Source: Glycomyces buryatensis (GTDB taxonomy: Bacteria; Actinomycetota; Actinomycetes; Mycobacteriales; Micromonosporaceae). From it: 64,000 nucleotides of DNA. Below the pieces are notes generated by a model. That model was not told where the DNA came from and made no database searches. It worked only from the letters and a program-made list of their open reading frames with translations. Numbering within the stretch: the stretch's first letter is position 1; each line of letters opens with the position of its first letter. The stretch is taken from positions 1 to 64,000 of the forward strand of contig NZ_STGY01000007.1 of assembly GCF_004912275.1 (NCBI RefSeq). Reading direction: 5' to 3'. Shown here piece by piece: positions 53,115 through 60,212 of the stretch. A program made the translations under genes and the position numbers.

Positions 53115-53543
53115 CTAGTCGTCGGCGGCGGTGACGAGGTCGATCTCGACGTCGATATTGCCGCGGGTGGCGTTGGAGTACGGGCAGAACTGGTGGGCCT
53201 TGGCGACGAGCTCTTCGGCGATCGCGCGCGGCTGGCCGGGGACGGCCACCTCCAGGATGGCGTTGAGGCCGAAGCCCTCGCCCTGCTTGCCGATGCCGAC
53301 GGCGGCGTTCACGGTCGAGTCGCCGAGGTCCACTTTGGCCATCCGGGCGATCGACTGGAGCGCGCTGTGGAAACAGGCGGCGTAGCCGGCCGCGAACAGC
53401 TGCTCCGGGTTGGACTTCCCGCCGGGGCCTCCCAGTTCCTTCTGGATGGCCAGGTCGAGGTCGATGAGCCCGTCGTCGGTGGCGACGTGGCCGTTGCGCC
53501 CCTCGCCGGACGAGATGGCATTGGCGGTGTAGATCGCTTGCAT
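53115..53543 (-). CDS. ohr: Organic hydroperoxide resistance protein
   Basis: This 142-aa OsmC/Ohr-family peroxidase reduces organic hydroperoxides. The two redox Cys are in YAACFHSALQ (about residue 57) and QFCPYSNATRGN (about 119). The family signature NPEQLFAAGYAACF is present. The OhrR-like regulator is encoded 153 bp upstream on the same strand. Confidence 0.94.
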   Translation of the reverse strand: MQAIYTANAISSGEGRNGHVATDDGLIDLDLAIQKELGGPGGKSNPEQLFAAGYAACFHSALQSIARMAKVDLGDSTVNAAVGIGKQGEGFGLNAILEVAVPGQPRAIAEELVAKAHQFCPYSNATRGNIDVEIDLVTAADD

Positions 53544-53696
53544 GGTGTCTCCCTAAGCGGTGGTTTCTCGGAGGTGACTTCTCAGTGGTGGTTTATCTGT
53601 CGTGGTTGATCCGTGGTGGTCGCCCGGCAGCGATGGCGGGCGCGGTCGCGGTCGCCTGGCGGCGGTTGGTACGTGGTGGTTGCGAGTTGGTGACTG

Positions 53697-54143
53697 CTAG
53701 GTGGTGGTCTCGGTGCGCCCGTGGAGGGAATCGGTGAGTTCGTTCAGCTTGTCGCGCAGGGCGAACAACTCCTCGACCGACAGGTTCGAGGCGTCGGCGA
53801 TCGTCAGGGGGATCGCGCAGCCCTCGCCCTCCAGGGCGGAGCCGGCTTCGGTGAGGTGGACGGTGACCCGTCGCTCGTCATCGCTCTCGCGCCGCCGCTC
53901 CACGAGCCCGGCGGTTTCGAGGCGCTTGATCATCGGCGAGAGCGTCCCCGAGTCGAGGTACAGCGCCTCACCGAGGGCGGAAACGGACCGGCCGTCCTCC
54001 TCCCACAGCGCCATGAGCACGAGCAGCTGCGGATAGGTGAGACCGAGGCGGTCGAGCAACGGGCGGTAGTACCCGGTGACCGCCCGCGAGGCGCTGTAAA
54101 GCGCAAAACAGGCCATATCGCGAAGTCTCGGTTCCCCGTGCAT
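53697..54143 (-). CDS. ohrR: OhrR-like MarR regulator
   Basis: The 148-aa regulator has the N-terminal redox Cys of OhrR proteins in MACFALYSASRAV (about residue 12) and the winged helix LLVLMALWEEDGRSVSALGE, LYLDSGTLSPMIKRLE. I chose ATG 54143 (MHGEPRLRD) because TAGATT lies 7 nt upstream (leaderless); ATG 54149 is the alternative. It would repress ohr until a hydroperoxide oxidises the Cys. Its operator overlaps its own promoter. Confidence 0.9.
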   Translation of the reverse strand: MHGEPRLRDMACFALYSASRAVTGYYRPLLDRLGLTYPQLLVLMALWEEDGRSVSALGEALYLDSGTLSPMIKRLETAGLVERRRESDDERRVTVHLTEAGSALEGEGCAIPLTIADASNLSVEELFALRDKLNELTDSLHGRTETTT

Positions 54144-54159
54144 GACCATAAATCTAGTA

Positions 54160-54181
54160 CACAACTAAGTTGTGCACAACT
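54160..54181. promoter_or_regulatory. Overlapping OhrR palindromes
   Basis: CACAACTAAGTTGTG (54160-54174) and AGTTGTGCACAACT (54168-54181) are two perfect, overlapping palindromes directly upstream of ohrR, resembling known OhrR boxes. Confidence 0.8.
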
Positions 54182-54270
54182 AAATCGAGTGTGATGTGCC
54201 TATGTTTTATGGGGGACCCCTAGGCGCAATCCTCCGTCACGGGTCCGATAAGACGGCCCACCTGGCGAAG

Positions 54271-54279
54271 TTATCCACA
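54271..54279 (+). other. Isolated consensus DnaA box
   Basis: TTATCCACA occurs between the ohrR and TetR genes. A single box may occur by chance and is noted because two more lie at 18624 and 18658. Confidence 0.3.
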
Positions 54280-54306
54280 GGCCGACTTGAAAAACTTCCG
54301 TTCGCA

Positions 54307-54873
54307 TCAGTCGAAGCGGAGCTTCCTCGCGATCTCGCGCAGTGCCGCCTCCGGGTCGGCCATGACCTCGGGCGAGAAATTCCCCGCGATCGCAAGCTCC
54401 GCGAAGCCGTGCACCAGCGACCAGGCCGCCAGCGCCGCCGGCCGGTATCCGAGTGCGTCGCCTTCCGTATCCGTCCGATCCGCTCCGCGGTCGAGCACCG
54501 CCCCGGACCGAGCCGCGGCCCGCCTGAGCTCCGGGTCGTCCTGGTGGGTGAGCTCGGGGCGGAACATCACCTCGAAATGGGCGCGGTTGTCGATCGCGAA
54601 GCGCACGTATGCGACACCCACCTCCGCGAAGTCGCCCGTGGCCTCCCACACCCCCTCCAGGGCGTCGGCGAAACGATCGAAGCCCTCGGCCGCGACAGCG
54701 GTCAGCAGGCCGGCCTTGTCGCCGAAGTGATGGGCGGGGGCCGCATGCGAGACGCCGGCGCGCTTGGCGACCGCGCGCAGGCTGAGCGCGCCGGTTCCGG
54801 TTTCGCCGATCGCCTCGACTGCCGCATCGATCAGGGCCCGGCGCAAGTCGCCGTGGTGGTACGCAGTGTTCAC
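54307..54873 (-). CDS. TetR-family regulator
   Basis: The 188-aa regulator begins NTAYHHGDLRRALIDAAVEA and has the HTH LRAVAKRAGVSHAAPAHHFG. The C-terminal half resembles TetR_C_33/WHG-type domains (FEVMFRPEL, AAWSLVHGFAELA). The GTG at 54873 follows TAGAGT by 7 nt, again leaderless. Two operator-like sites lie in the divergent promoter shared with the small membrane protein at 54989, its likely target. Confidence 0.88.
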   Translation of the reverse strand: MNTAYHHGDLRRALIDAAVEAIGETGTGALSLRAVAKRAGVSHAAPAHHFGDKAGLLTAVAAEGFDRFADALEGVWEATGDFAEVGVAYVRFAIDNRAHFEVMFRPELTHQDDPELRRAAARSGAVLDRGADRTDTEGDALGYRPAALAAWSLVHGFAELAIAGNFSPEVMADPEAALREIARKLRFD

Positions 54874-54894
54874 GGCACCCACTCTAACGCGAAT

Positions 54895-54943
54895 CTTGAC
54901 AGTGTCAGGTAACACTCGATCCATAACTTGACAGTGTCAAGTT
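54895..54943. promoter_or_regulatory. TetR operators in divergent promoter
   Basis: Site 1 (54895-54909) reads CTTGACAGTGTCAGG; site 2 (54925-54943) has arms AACTTGACA and TGTCAAGTT around one G. The shared core is TTGACAGTGTCA. Confidence 0.8.
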
Positions 54944-54988
54944 CTAGTCGTAGTTTGAGAAGCGCGACAACACCGAGAGAGGTACCCC

Positions 54989-55411
54989 ATGTTCGAATCA
55001 TCCATCGCCCTCAGCGACGCCTCCCGCGTCCTGGCCGGAATCGTCCTGCTCACCGTCATCACCATCGAGTTCGGCGGCACCTTCCTGGTCCGCGTCGTGA
55101 GCGGCAAGGTGCCGATGACCGAATTCCAGAAGTCCTTCGCGCGCGCCGGGCACGCCCACGCCGGAGTGCTCGTGACGCTCAGCCTCATCACGCTCGTCCT
55201 CGCCGACGCCACAGACCTGACCGGGGCCTGGGGCTGGATCTCTCGAATCGGCGTCCCGGCGGCCGCGATCCTCATGTCCGGTGGATTCTTCGCCGCGATG
55301 GCCGGGTCGGGCCGCACGAGCCCGAACCGGGCGATCGTGATCCTGTGGGCCGGCGCCGCGAGCCTCGCGGCCGGAACGCTGAGCCTCGGGATCGGCCTGC
55401 TGACCACCTGA
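54989..55411 (+). CDS. Four-helix membrane protein
   Basis: The 140-aa protein has four transmembrane helices (about 13-35, 58-75, 87-105 and 115-135) with HAHAGVLVTLSL in the second. It is not recognised beyond being a small integral membrane protein. The ATG follows GAGAGAGG and the promoter contains two TetR operators, so expression is probably induced by the ligand of the divergent regulator. Confidence 0.78.
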   Translation: MFESSIALSDASRVLAGIVLLTVITIEFGGTFLVRVVSGKVPMTEFQKSFARAGHAHAGVLVTLSLITLVLADATDLTGAWGWISRIGVPAAAILMSGGFFAAMAGSGRTSPNRAIVILWAGAASLAAGTLSLGIGLLTT

Positions 55412-55482
55412 GCGGTGAGCGCCCGCTCGATCCGAGGTCGCGCCGCGAGGGCGCGACCCGGACCCGCCTAGACTTGACCCTC

Positions 55483-56556
55483 GTGAAACTCAGCATCGGT
55501 ATCGTCGGCCTGCCCAACGTCGGCAAGAGCACGCTGTTCAACGCGCTGACCCGCTCGGAGATCCTGGCGGCGAACTATCCGTTCGCCACGATCGAGCCCA
55601 ACGTCGGCGTGGTCGCGGTCCCCGACTCGCGGCTGCCGAAACTGGCCGAGATGTACGACTCGGAGAAGATCCTCCCGGCCACGGTCACGTTCGTGGACAT
55701 CGCGGGCCTGGTCAAGGGCGCCTCCGAGGGAGCGGGCAAGGGCAACCAGTTCCTGTCGAACATCCGCGAATGCTCGGCCATCGCGCAGGTGGTGCGGGTC
55801 TTCGAGGACGGCAACGTCACGCACGTCGACGGGCGCGTCTCGCCCCTGGACGACATCGAGACCATCAACACCGAGCTGATCCTGGCCGACCTCCAGACCA
55901 TCGACAACGTCCTCGTGCGCCTCGAGAAAGAGGCCCGGATGGACAAGACGAAGGCACCGAAGGTCGCCGCCGTCAAGGAGGCCCAGGCGCTTCTCGACGA
56001 GGGCAAGACGGTCTTCGCCGCCGGCCTCGACACCGAACTGCTCTACGACCTGCACCTGCTGACCGCCAAGCCCTTCATCTACGTGTTCAACGTGGACGAG
56101 GACCAGGTGGGCGACGAGGAGCTGGCGACCAAGCTGCGCGCCCTGGTGGCCCCGGCGCAGGCCGTCATCCTCGACGCGAAGTTCGAGTCCGAGCTGATCG
56201 ACCTCGAGCCCGAGGAGTCGCGCGAGCTGCTCGAGTCGACGGGCCAGACCGAGCCGGGCCTGGACCGCCTGGCCAGCGTCGGCTTCGTGACCCTGGGCCT
56301 CCAGACCTACCTGACCGCCGGCCCCAAGGAGACCAGGGCCTGGACGATCCTCCAGGGAGCGACCGCCCCCGAAGCCGCCGGCGAGATCCACACCGACTTC
56401 CAGCGCGGCTTCATCAAGGCCGAGATCGTCTCATTCGACGACCTGATGGACGCGGGGACCATGCAGGCGGCCAAGGCGGCCGGCAAGGTCCGCATGGAGG
56501 GCAAGGACTACGTCATGGCCGACGGCGACGTGGTCGAGTTCCGCTTCAACGTATAG
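55483..56556 (+). CDS. ychF: Ribosome-binding ATPase YchF
   Basis: The 357-aa P-loop protein of the Obg family prefers ATP. Visible are G1 GLPNVGKST (about 8-16), G3 DIAGLVKGASEG, FNVDEDQ in place of the NKxD motif, and the C-terminal TGS domain ending GKDYVMADGDVVEFRFNV. The GTG at 55483 lies 8 nt after TAGACT, suggesting leaderless expression. YchF lies near ispH in other actinobacteria, which fits the gene at the right edge. Confidence 0.95.
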   Translation: MKLSIGIVGLPNVGKSTLFNALTRSEILAANYPFATIEPNVGVVAVPDSRLPKLAEMYDSEKILPATVTFVDIAGLVKGASEGAGKGNQFLSNIRECSAIAQVVRVFEDGNVTHVDGRVSPLDDIETINTELILADLQTIDNVLVRLEKEARMDKTKAPKVAAVKEAQALLDEGKTVFAAGLDTELLYDLHLLTAKPFIYVFNVDEDQVGDEELATKLRALVAPAQAVILDAKFESELIDLEPEESRELLESTGQTEPGLDRLASVGFVTLGLQTYLTAGPKETRAWTILQGATAPEAAGEIHTDFQRGFIKAEIVSFDDLMDAGTMQAAKAAGKVRMEGKDYVMADGDVVEFRFNV

Positions 56557-56574
56557 CCCGCCGTAAATCAATAG

Positions 56575-56608
56575 TTGACAGGACAACCTGTAAATGATAA
56601 GTTTACAG
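56575..56608 (+). promoter_or_regulatory. Promoter and operator of toxin-antitoxin-like pair
   Basis: TTGACA (56575-56580) and TAAGTT (56598-56603) are spaced 17 bp and end 7 nt before the ATG at 56611. The inverted repeat CTGTAAA/TTTACAG (56588-56594 and 56602-56608) overlaps the -10 box, as expected for autorepression. Confidence 0.7.
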
Positions 56609-56610
56609 TC

Positions 56611-56847
56611 ATGGAGATTAGGCAGTCAGCCCGCAAGCACGGAATCTCTGACTACTCGATCATCCACGCATGGGAGAACGCGCTCCGCACCGTCGAGTAT
56701 GAGTACGACGGGGAGGAACGGTTGCTCATCATCGGCGCTGACGAGTCGGGAAACCTGCTCGAATTGGTCGCTTTCCCCGCCGACGAGCCCACGCGCATCA
56801 TCCACGCCGATCGACTCCGTCCGAAATTCTACGACTATCTCCGCTGA
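56611..56847 (+). CDS. Putative toxin-like small protein
   Basis: The 78-aa protein ([20 protein letters not shown]) resembles small actinobacterial proteins that look like BrnT-type toxins: an N-terminal helix with KHGIS, then [18 protein letters not shown] and [16 protein letters not shown]. It is encoded 14 bp before a small HTH-like protein under an autoregulated-looking promoter. The toxin role is inferred from size, fold impression and gene pairing only. Confidence 0.65.
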   Translation: MEIRQSARKHGISDYSIIHAWENALRTVEYEYDGEERLLIIGADESGNLLELVAFPADEPTRIIHADRLRPKFYDYLR

Positions 56848-56861
56848 GGAGGGTGATCCAA

Positions 56862-57104
56862 ATGACTACCAAGCACCGCATCGATGCGACGGGCCTCGAC
56901 CAACTCGACCCCGCCATGTCGCCCGCCCGAGACGCGACCCACTTCCGCAACATCATCGCTGCGCGCAAGCGGATCGCCAACGCTGAGGCCGAGCTGCGCG
57001 AAGCCGTCCAGGCTGCCCGTGCCGCAGGGGATTCCTGGACGGTGATCGGTGCCGCGCTCGACACCACCCGACAGAATGCCTACCAGCGCTTCGGCAAGGC
57101 CTGA
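56862..57104 (+). CDS. Putative antitoxin/HTH small protein
   Basis: The 80-aa protein starts at ATG 56862, 8 nt after GAGGAGGG. The C-terminal part SWTVIGAALDTTRQNAYQRFG is a helix-turn-helix of the type found in small DNA-binding partners. The N-terminal half is helical (RNIIAARKRIANAEAELREA). It probably binds the inverted repeat upstream of the pair. A terminator follows. Confidence 0.65.
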   Translation: MTTKHRIDATGLDQLDPAMSPARDATHFRNIIAARKRIANAEAELREAVQAARAAGDSWTVIGAALDTTRQNAYQRFGKA

Positions 57105-57116
57105 GGGCAGGAACGG

Positions 57117-57149
57117 CGAACGGGCCCCGGCACCGCCGGGGCCCGTTCG
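57117..57149. terminator. 15-bp hairpin terminator
   Basis: Arms 57117-57131 and 57135-57149 pair perfectly with a 3-nt loop between two convergent genes. Confidence 0.85.
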
Positions 57150-57166
57150 GCGCAGTTCTTCAGTCT

Positions 57167-57523
57167 TCAGCTTCGCCGGAGCCAGCGGGTGAAGCGGCCC
57201 TTGGCGAGGTCGGAGTCCTCTTGGGCGGCGATATCTCCCGCGATGGAGATGTAGGCGCTCTCGACGCGTCCCGCGAAGGTCACGTCCGGAAGGCCGAAGC
57301 CACCGTCCCTGGTGAGCACGATGAGGGTGGCCTGTTCCGAGCGACTCACGTCCGGTCGGACGTTGAGAGTGTCGGCGAAGATCTTGATCTGTTCGGCGAG
57401 TTCGGCATGCTGGGATTCATCGAGCGGCAACGTCCGCCTGAGGCGGCCGTCGTCCGCTACCCAACCGTTGAGCTCGCTGAGCGCATCCAGCAGCACGTTG
57501 TCGTCTTGCTCCGTTCTCCCCAT
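57167..57523 (-). CDS. Pterin carbinolamine dehydratase-like protein
   Basis: The 118-aa protein (start taken at ATG 57523, MGRTEQDDNVLLDALSELNG) follows the PCD fold pattern: LSELNGWVADDGRLRRTLPL, then a helix and VRPDVSRSEQATLIVLTRDG. In active enzymes the corresponding positions read HHPD and THD; here the His residues are replaced (VRPD, TRDG). It is probably not a functional dehydratase. The frame stays open to 57631 and the exact start is uncertain. Confidence 0.6.
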   Translation of the reverse strand: MGRTEQDDNVLLDALSELNGWVADDGRLRRTLPLDESQHAELAEQIKIFADTLNVRPDVSRSEQATLIVLTRDGGFGLPDVTFAGRVESAYISIAGDIAAQEDSDLAKGRFTRWLRRS

Positions 57524-58077
57524 ATGGCACCATCGCCAGCTGTAAAGGCCGCGCTCCTCGAGGAGCTGCCCTGTCATAACAGAACGGCGGCCGATCAGTA
57601 AGGTTGATATACATTCGGCTCCGACGGACACAGGGTGCGTTCGTGTCTGAATTGTCGCCGTATCTTTATCATTTCTGAACCGAGTGTTCCCCTTTGCCCA
57701 GCGTCTGTCCAGGGCGTCATAAGCGACATTTCGGGTTTATCGGATTTTCTGGGGCAGTTCTTGTCTGTTTTAGTGCTCGTGGGCACTATTCCTGACCGTT
57801 AGTCCCAGGAGAATTCATCCGAACGGCTGAGCAAGGGGTCACACATAACTTGATTACGGCCCGTAACTTCATCCTAAAATGAGTACATACCGTGATATTT
57901 CGCTCTTATAATGCGGTTTTCAGCTCTCAATAGGGAACACGTTCCGTATGGGAATTCGGTTGCGTTTCAGGGCCCGGTCGGGTGCACCGGTGGACTCGAT
58001 TCGGTCGCCGTGCCGGGCAGTCAGTGGCTCATTGCGGCCCGCGGGTGCGGGAATTCCGCGCGGGTAGGGTGCCTGGG
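57524..58077. other. Long AT-rich intergenic region
   Basis: I see no gene in this 554-bp region. It is richer in A and T than its surroundings (for example near 57840-57920), contains a TAGTGC/GCACTA hairpin at about 57770 and GGAAC-AC-GTTCC near 57937. The last bases hold TAGGGT, the likely -10 box of the following mutT-like gene. It may be a remnant of lost DNA. Confidence 0.4.
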
Positions 58078-58473
58078 GTGAACGCACCGCGCATCGTTGT
58101 CGCCGCCGCCATCTGCGCCGGCGAGAAGGTTCTGGCCGCCGCCCGCTCCTACCCGCCCGAGATGGCGGGCCAGTGGGAGTTCCCCGGCGGGAAGGTGGAG
58201 CCCGGCGAGACCGAGACCGAGGCACTGCGCCGCGAATGCCGCGAAGAGCTCGGCGTGGAGATCGAGGTCGGAGAGCGCTTCGGCGGCGACCTCTCCACCA
58301 CGGGCGGCCGCTTCCTGGTGCGCGTCTACCTCGCCCGGATCCTCAGCGGCGAACCCGAAGCGAGGGAGCACGCCGACCTGCGCTGGCTGGCCGCCGACGA
58401 CCTCGACTCGGTCCCTTGGCTGCCCGGCAACCGCCTGATGATCGACGACATCCGGGAGCTCTTGGCCGGCTGA
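58078..58473 (+). CDS. MutT-like NUDIX hydrolase
   Basis: The 131-aa enzyme has the MutT pattern VAAAICAGEKVLAAARS and GQWEFPGGKVEPGETE, with the NUDIX box GGKVEPGE(x7)RECREELGV. It would hydrolyse oxidised nucleotides such as 8-oxo-dGTP. The GTG at 58078 follows TAGGGT by 7 nt (leaderless pattern). Confidence 0.9.
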   Translation: MNAPRIVVAAAICAGEKVLAAARSYPPEMAGQWEFPGGKVEPGETETEALRRECREELGVEIEVGERFGGDLSTTGGRFLVRVYLARILSGEPEAREHADLRWLAADDLDSVPWLPGNRLMIDDIRELLAG

Positions 58474-58487
58474 TGCCACTGCGGCCC

Positions 58488-59684
58488 TTAGAAGAAGGTC
58501 CGCACCGCGTCGACCACCCAGCCGGTCTCCTCGTCCACCACCGGCAGCAGCCGCCATTTGTCGAAGCTCGTGCACGGATGCGACAGGCCGAGTTCGACCG
58601 TTTCCCAGACTGCCAGTGATTCCCTTGCGCCCGTAAGGAAGAGATGCTGGTCGCTGATCTGAGAGCAGACCGCGCCCTCCATACCCAAGGGGATCGGCAG
58701 ATCCTGGTCGAACGGGAGGTCGCGTCGCCCGCCGTCGAGGATCGCCAGGCCGGGTTCCGGGCGAGAGAGCACCCGTACCTCTGCTTGCAGGGCCGGTACC
58801 AGCTCGGGACCGTCACCGCCGCGGGCGCGCGGCGTCATCCGCGCGTAGAAGCCGTGGTCGTGGACGAGGTACGAGCCCGAGCGCAGCACCACCTCGGCCT
58901 CGGCCGCGAGCGGGCCCAGGATCGCCGAGACCCGGTCGAAGTAGGCGCTGCCGCCCGCGGTGACGACCGGCCGGTCCACGTCGAAGTCCAAGGCGGCGAA
59001 CAGCTTCGCGAGGTCGGCGAGGTAGGCGTCCACGGCCGCCAGCGCGGCGGCGTCCGTCCCGGCGGCCACCGCACCCTCGTATCCGGCGACGCCGGCCAGC
59101 CGCAGGTTCGGCGCGGTCCGCACCGCCGCCGCCACGTCGAGTGCGGCGGCCAGACCCCTGGCTCCCGCCCGGCCGCCAGGCGCGCCCAGTTCCACGTAGA
59201 CGTCGATCGGGGTGCCCACCTCGTAGTCGAAGTGGTCTGCGGCCTCCAAGGAGTCGACGAAGACGGCGAGGCGGGTGCCTGCGGCGGCCCAGGTGCCGAT
59301 GCGGGCGATGGAGAGGGGATCGGTGACCTGGTTGGCGATGATGATGCGTTCCACCCCGAAGTGGTGGGCGACGCCGGCTTGGAAGGTGTTCGCGACGGTG
59401 ATGCCGACGGCCCCGGCGTCGAGCTGGCGCCGCCACAGCTGCGGGGCCATCGTGGCCTTGCCGTGCGGTGCGAGGGCCAGGCCGCGCGAGGTGCACCAGT
59501 CGGCCATCGCCTTGACGTTGCGGCGGAGGGCGTCGTCCCAGAGGATGACCGAGGGGGTCTCCAGGTCGATGGGGCGGGTCGCGATCCATTCGGCGATGGT
59601 CTTGCCGTGGGCCTCGGCGGGGATCGACTTGTAGCGCCAGTCGAGGACTTCGTCGTGGAGGGCTTGCAGCCGGGTCTCGTCCAT
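58488..59684 (-). CDS. D-serine deaminase-like PLP enzyme
   Basis: The 398-aa protein has an alanine-racemase-like barrel with the PLP lysine in APHGKATMAP (Lys about 76) and a D-serine dehydratase-like C-terminus with the metal pair GLSHPCTSFDKW (His and Cys). It probably deaminates a D-amino acid or acts as a D-threonine aldolase-type enzyme. It is divergent from ridA, which removes reactive enamine/imine products of such enzymes, and lies near an N-acyl-D-amino-acid deacylase. Confidence 0.9.
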   Translation of the reverse strand: MDETRLQALHDEVLDWRYKSIPAEAHGKTIAEWIATRPIDLETPSVILWDDALRRNVKAMADWCTSRGLALAPHGKATMAPQLWRRQLDAGAVGITVANTFQAGVAHHFGVERIIIANQVTDPLSIARIGTWAAAGTRLAVFVDSLEAADHFDYEVGTPIDVYVELGAPGGRAGARGLAAALDVAAAVRTAPNLRLAGVAGYEGAVAAGTDAAALAAVDAYLADLAKLFAALDFDVDRPVVTAGGSAYFDRVSAILGPLAAEAEVVLRSGSYLVHDHGFYARMTPRARGGDGPELVPALQAEVRVLSRPEPGLAILDGGRRDLPFDQDLPIPLGMEGAVCSQISDQHLFLTGARESLAVWETVELGLSHPCTSFDKWRLLPVVDEETGWVVDAVRTFF

Positions 59685-59720
59685 GGTTCACCGCCCCTAA
59701 TAGGTATGTATCTTTACTAT

Positions 59721-60158
59721 ATGTCTGAGAAGCTCGCCGTCCGCACCGCTGCCGCCCCCGCGCCGGCCCACACCTTCCCGCAGGGCGTGCGCAAGGGCCC
59801 GCTCCTCCAAGTCTCCGGGCAGGGCCCGGTCGACCCGGTCAGCGGCGAATACCTCCACCCCGGCGACGTCCGCGCCCAGACCCTGCGCACCCTCGCCAAT
59901 GTCGAGGCGATCCTCCGCGCCGGCGGGGCGAGCCTGGACGACGTGGTCATGCTGCGGGTCTACCTGGCCGACCGGGGCGACTTCGCGGCGATGAACGAGG
60001 CTTACGGCGAGTTCGTCACCTCCCACACCGGCGAGGGCACGCCGCCGCCGTGCCGCACCACCGTCATCTGCACCCTCCCACGGGCCGAAATGCTGGTGGA
60101 AATCGACGCGCTCGCCTACGTAGACTTACGCGTCCGTGCAAGCGGGGTCATCACATAG
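59721..60158 (+). CDS. RidA-family deaminase
   Basis: The 145-aa protein hydrolyses enamine/imine intermediates released by PLP enzymes. Family signatures are FPQGVRKGPLLQVSGQGPVDP, ANVEAILRAGGASLDDVV and PCRTTVICTLPRAEMLVEIDALA, including the substrate Arg. The ATG at 59721 is preferred; an ATG at 59706 is in frame. It pairs functionally with the divergent D-amino-acid deaminase. Confidence 0.88.
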   Translation: MSEKLAVRTAAAPAPAHTFPQGVRKGPLLQVSGQGPVDPVSGEYLHPGDVRAQTLRTLANVEAILRAGGASLDDVVMLRVYLADRGDFAAMNEAYGEFVTSHTGEGTPPPCRTTVICTLPRAEMLVEIDALAYVDLRVRASGVIT

Positions 60159-60175
60159 GATATATCCTATAGGAT
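60155..60175. promoter_or_regulatory. Overlapping palindromes before D-aminoacylase
   Basis: ATAGGATATATCCTAT (60155-60170) and ATCCTATAGGAT (60164-60175) are perfect, overlapping palindromes 38 bp before the deacylase start, at the end of ridA. They form a likely operator of an unlinked regulator. Confidence 0.75.
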
Positions 60176-60212
60176 TTTGGCGGCATTGCTCGTCCGCGCG
60201 AGAGGGGCCAGC

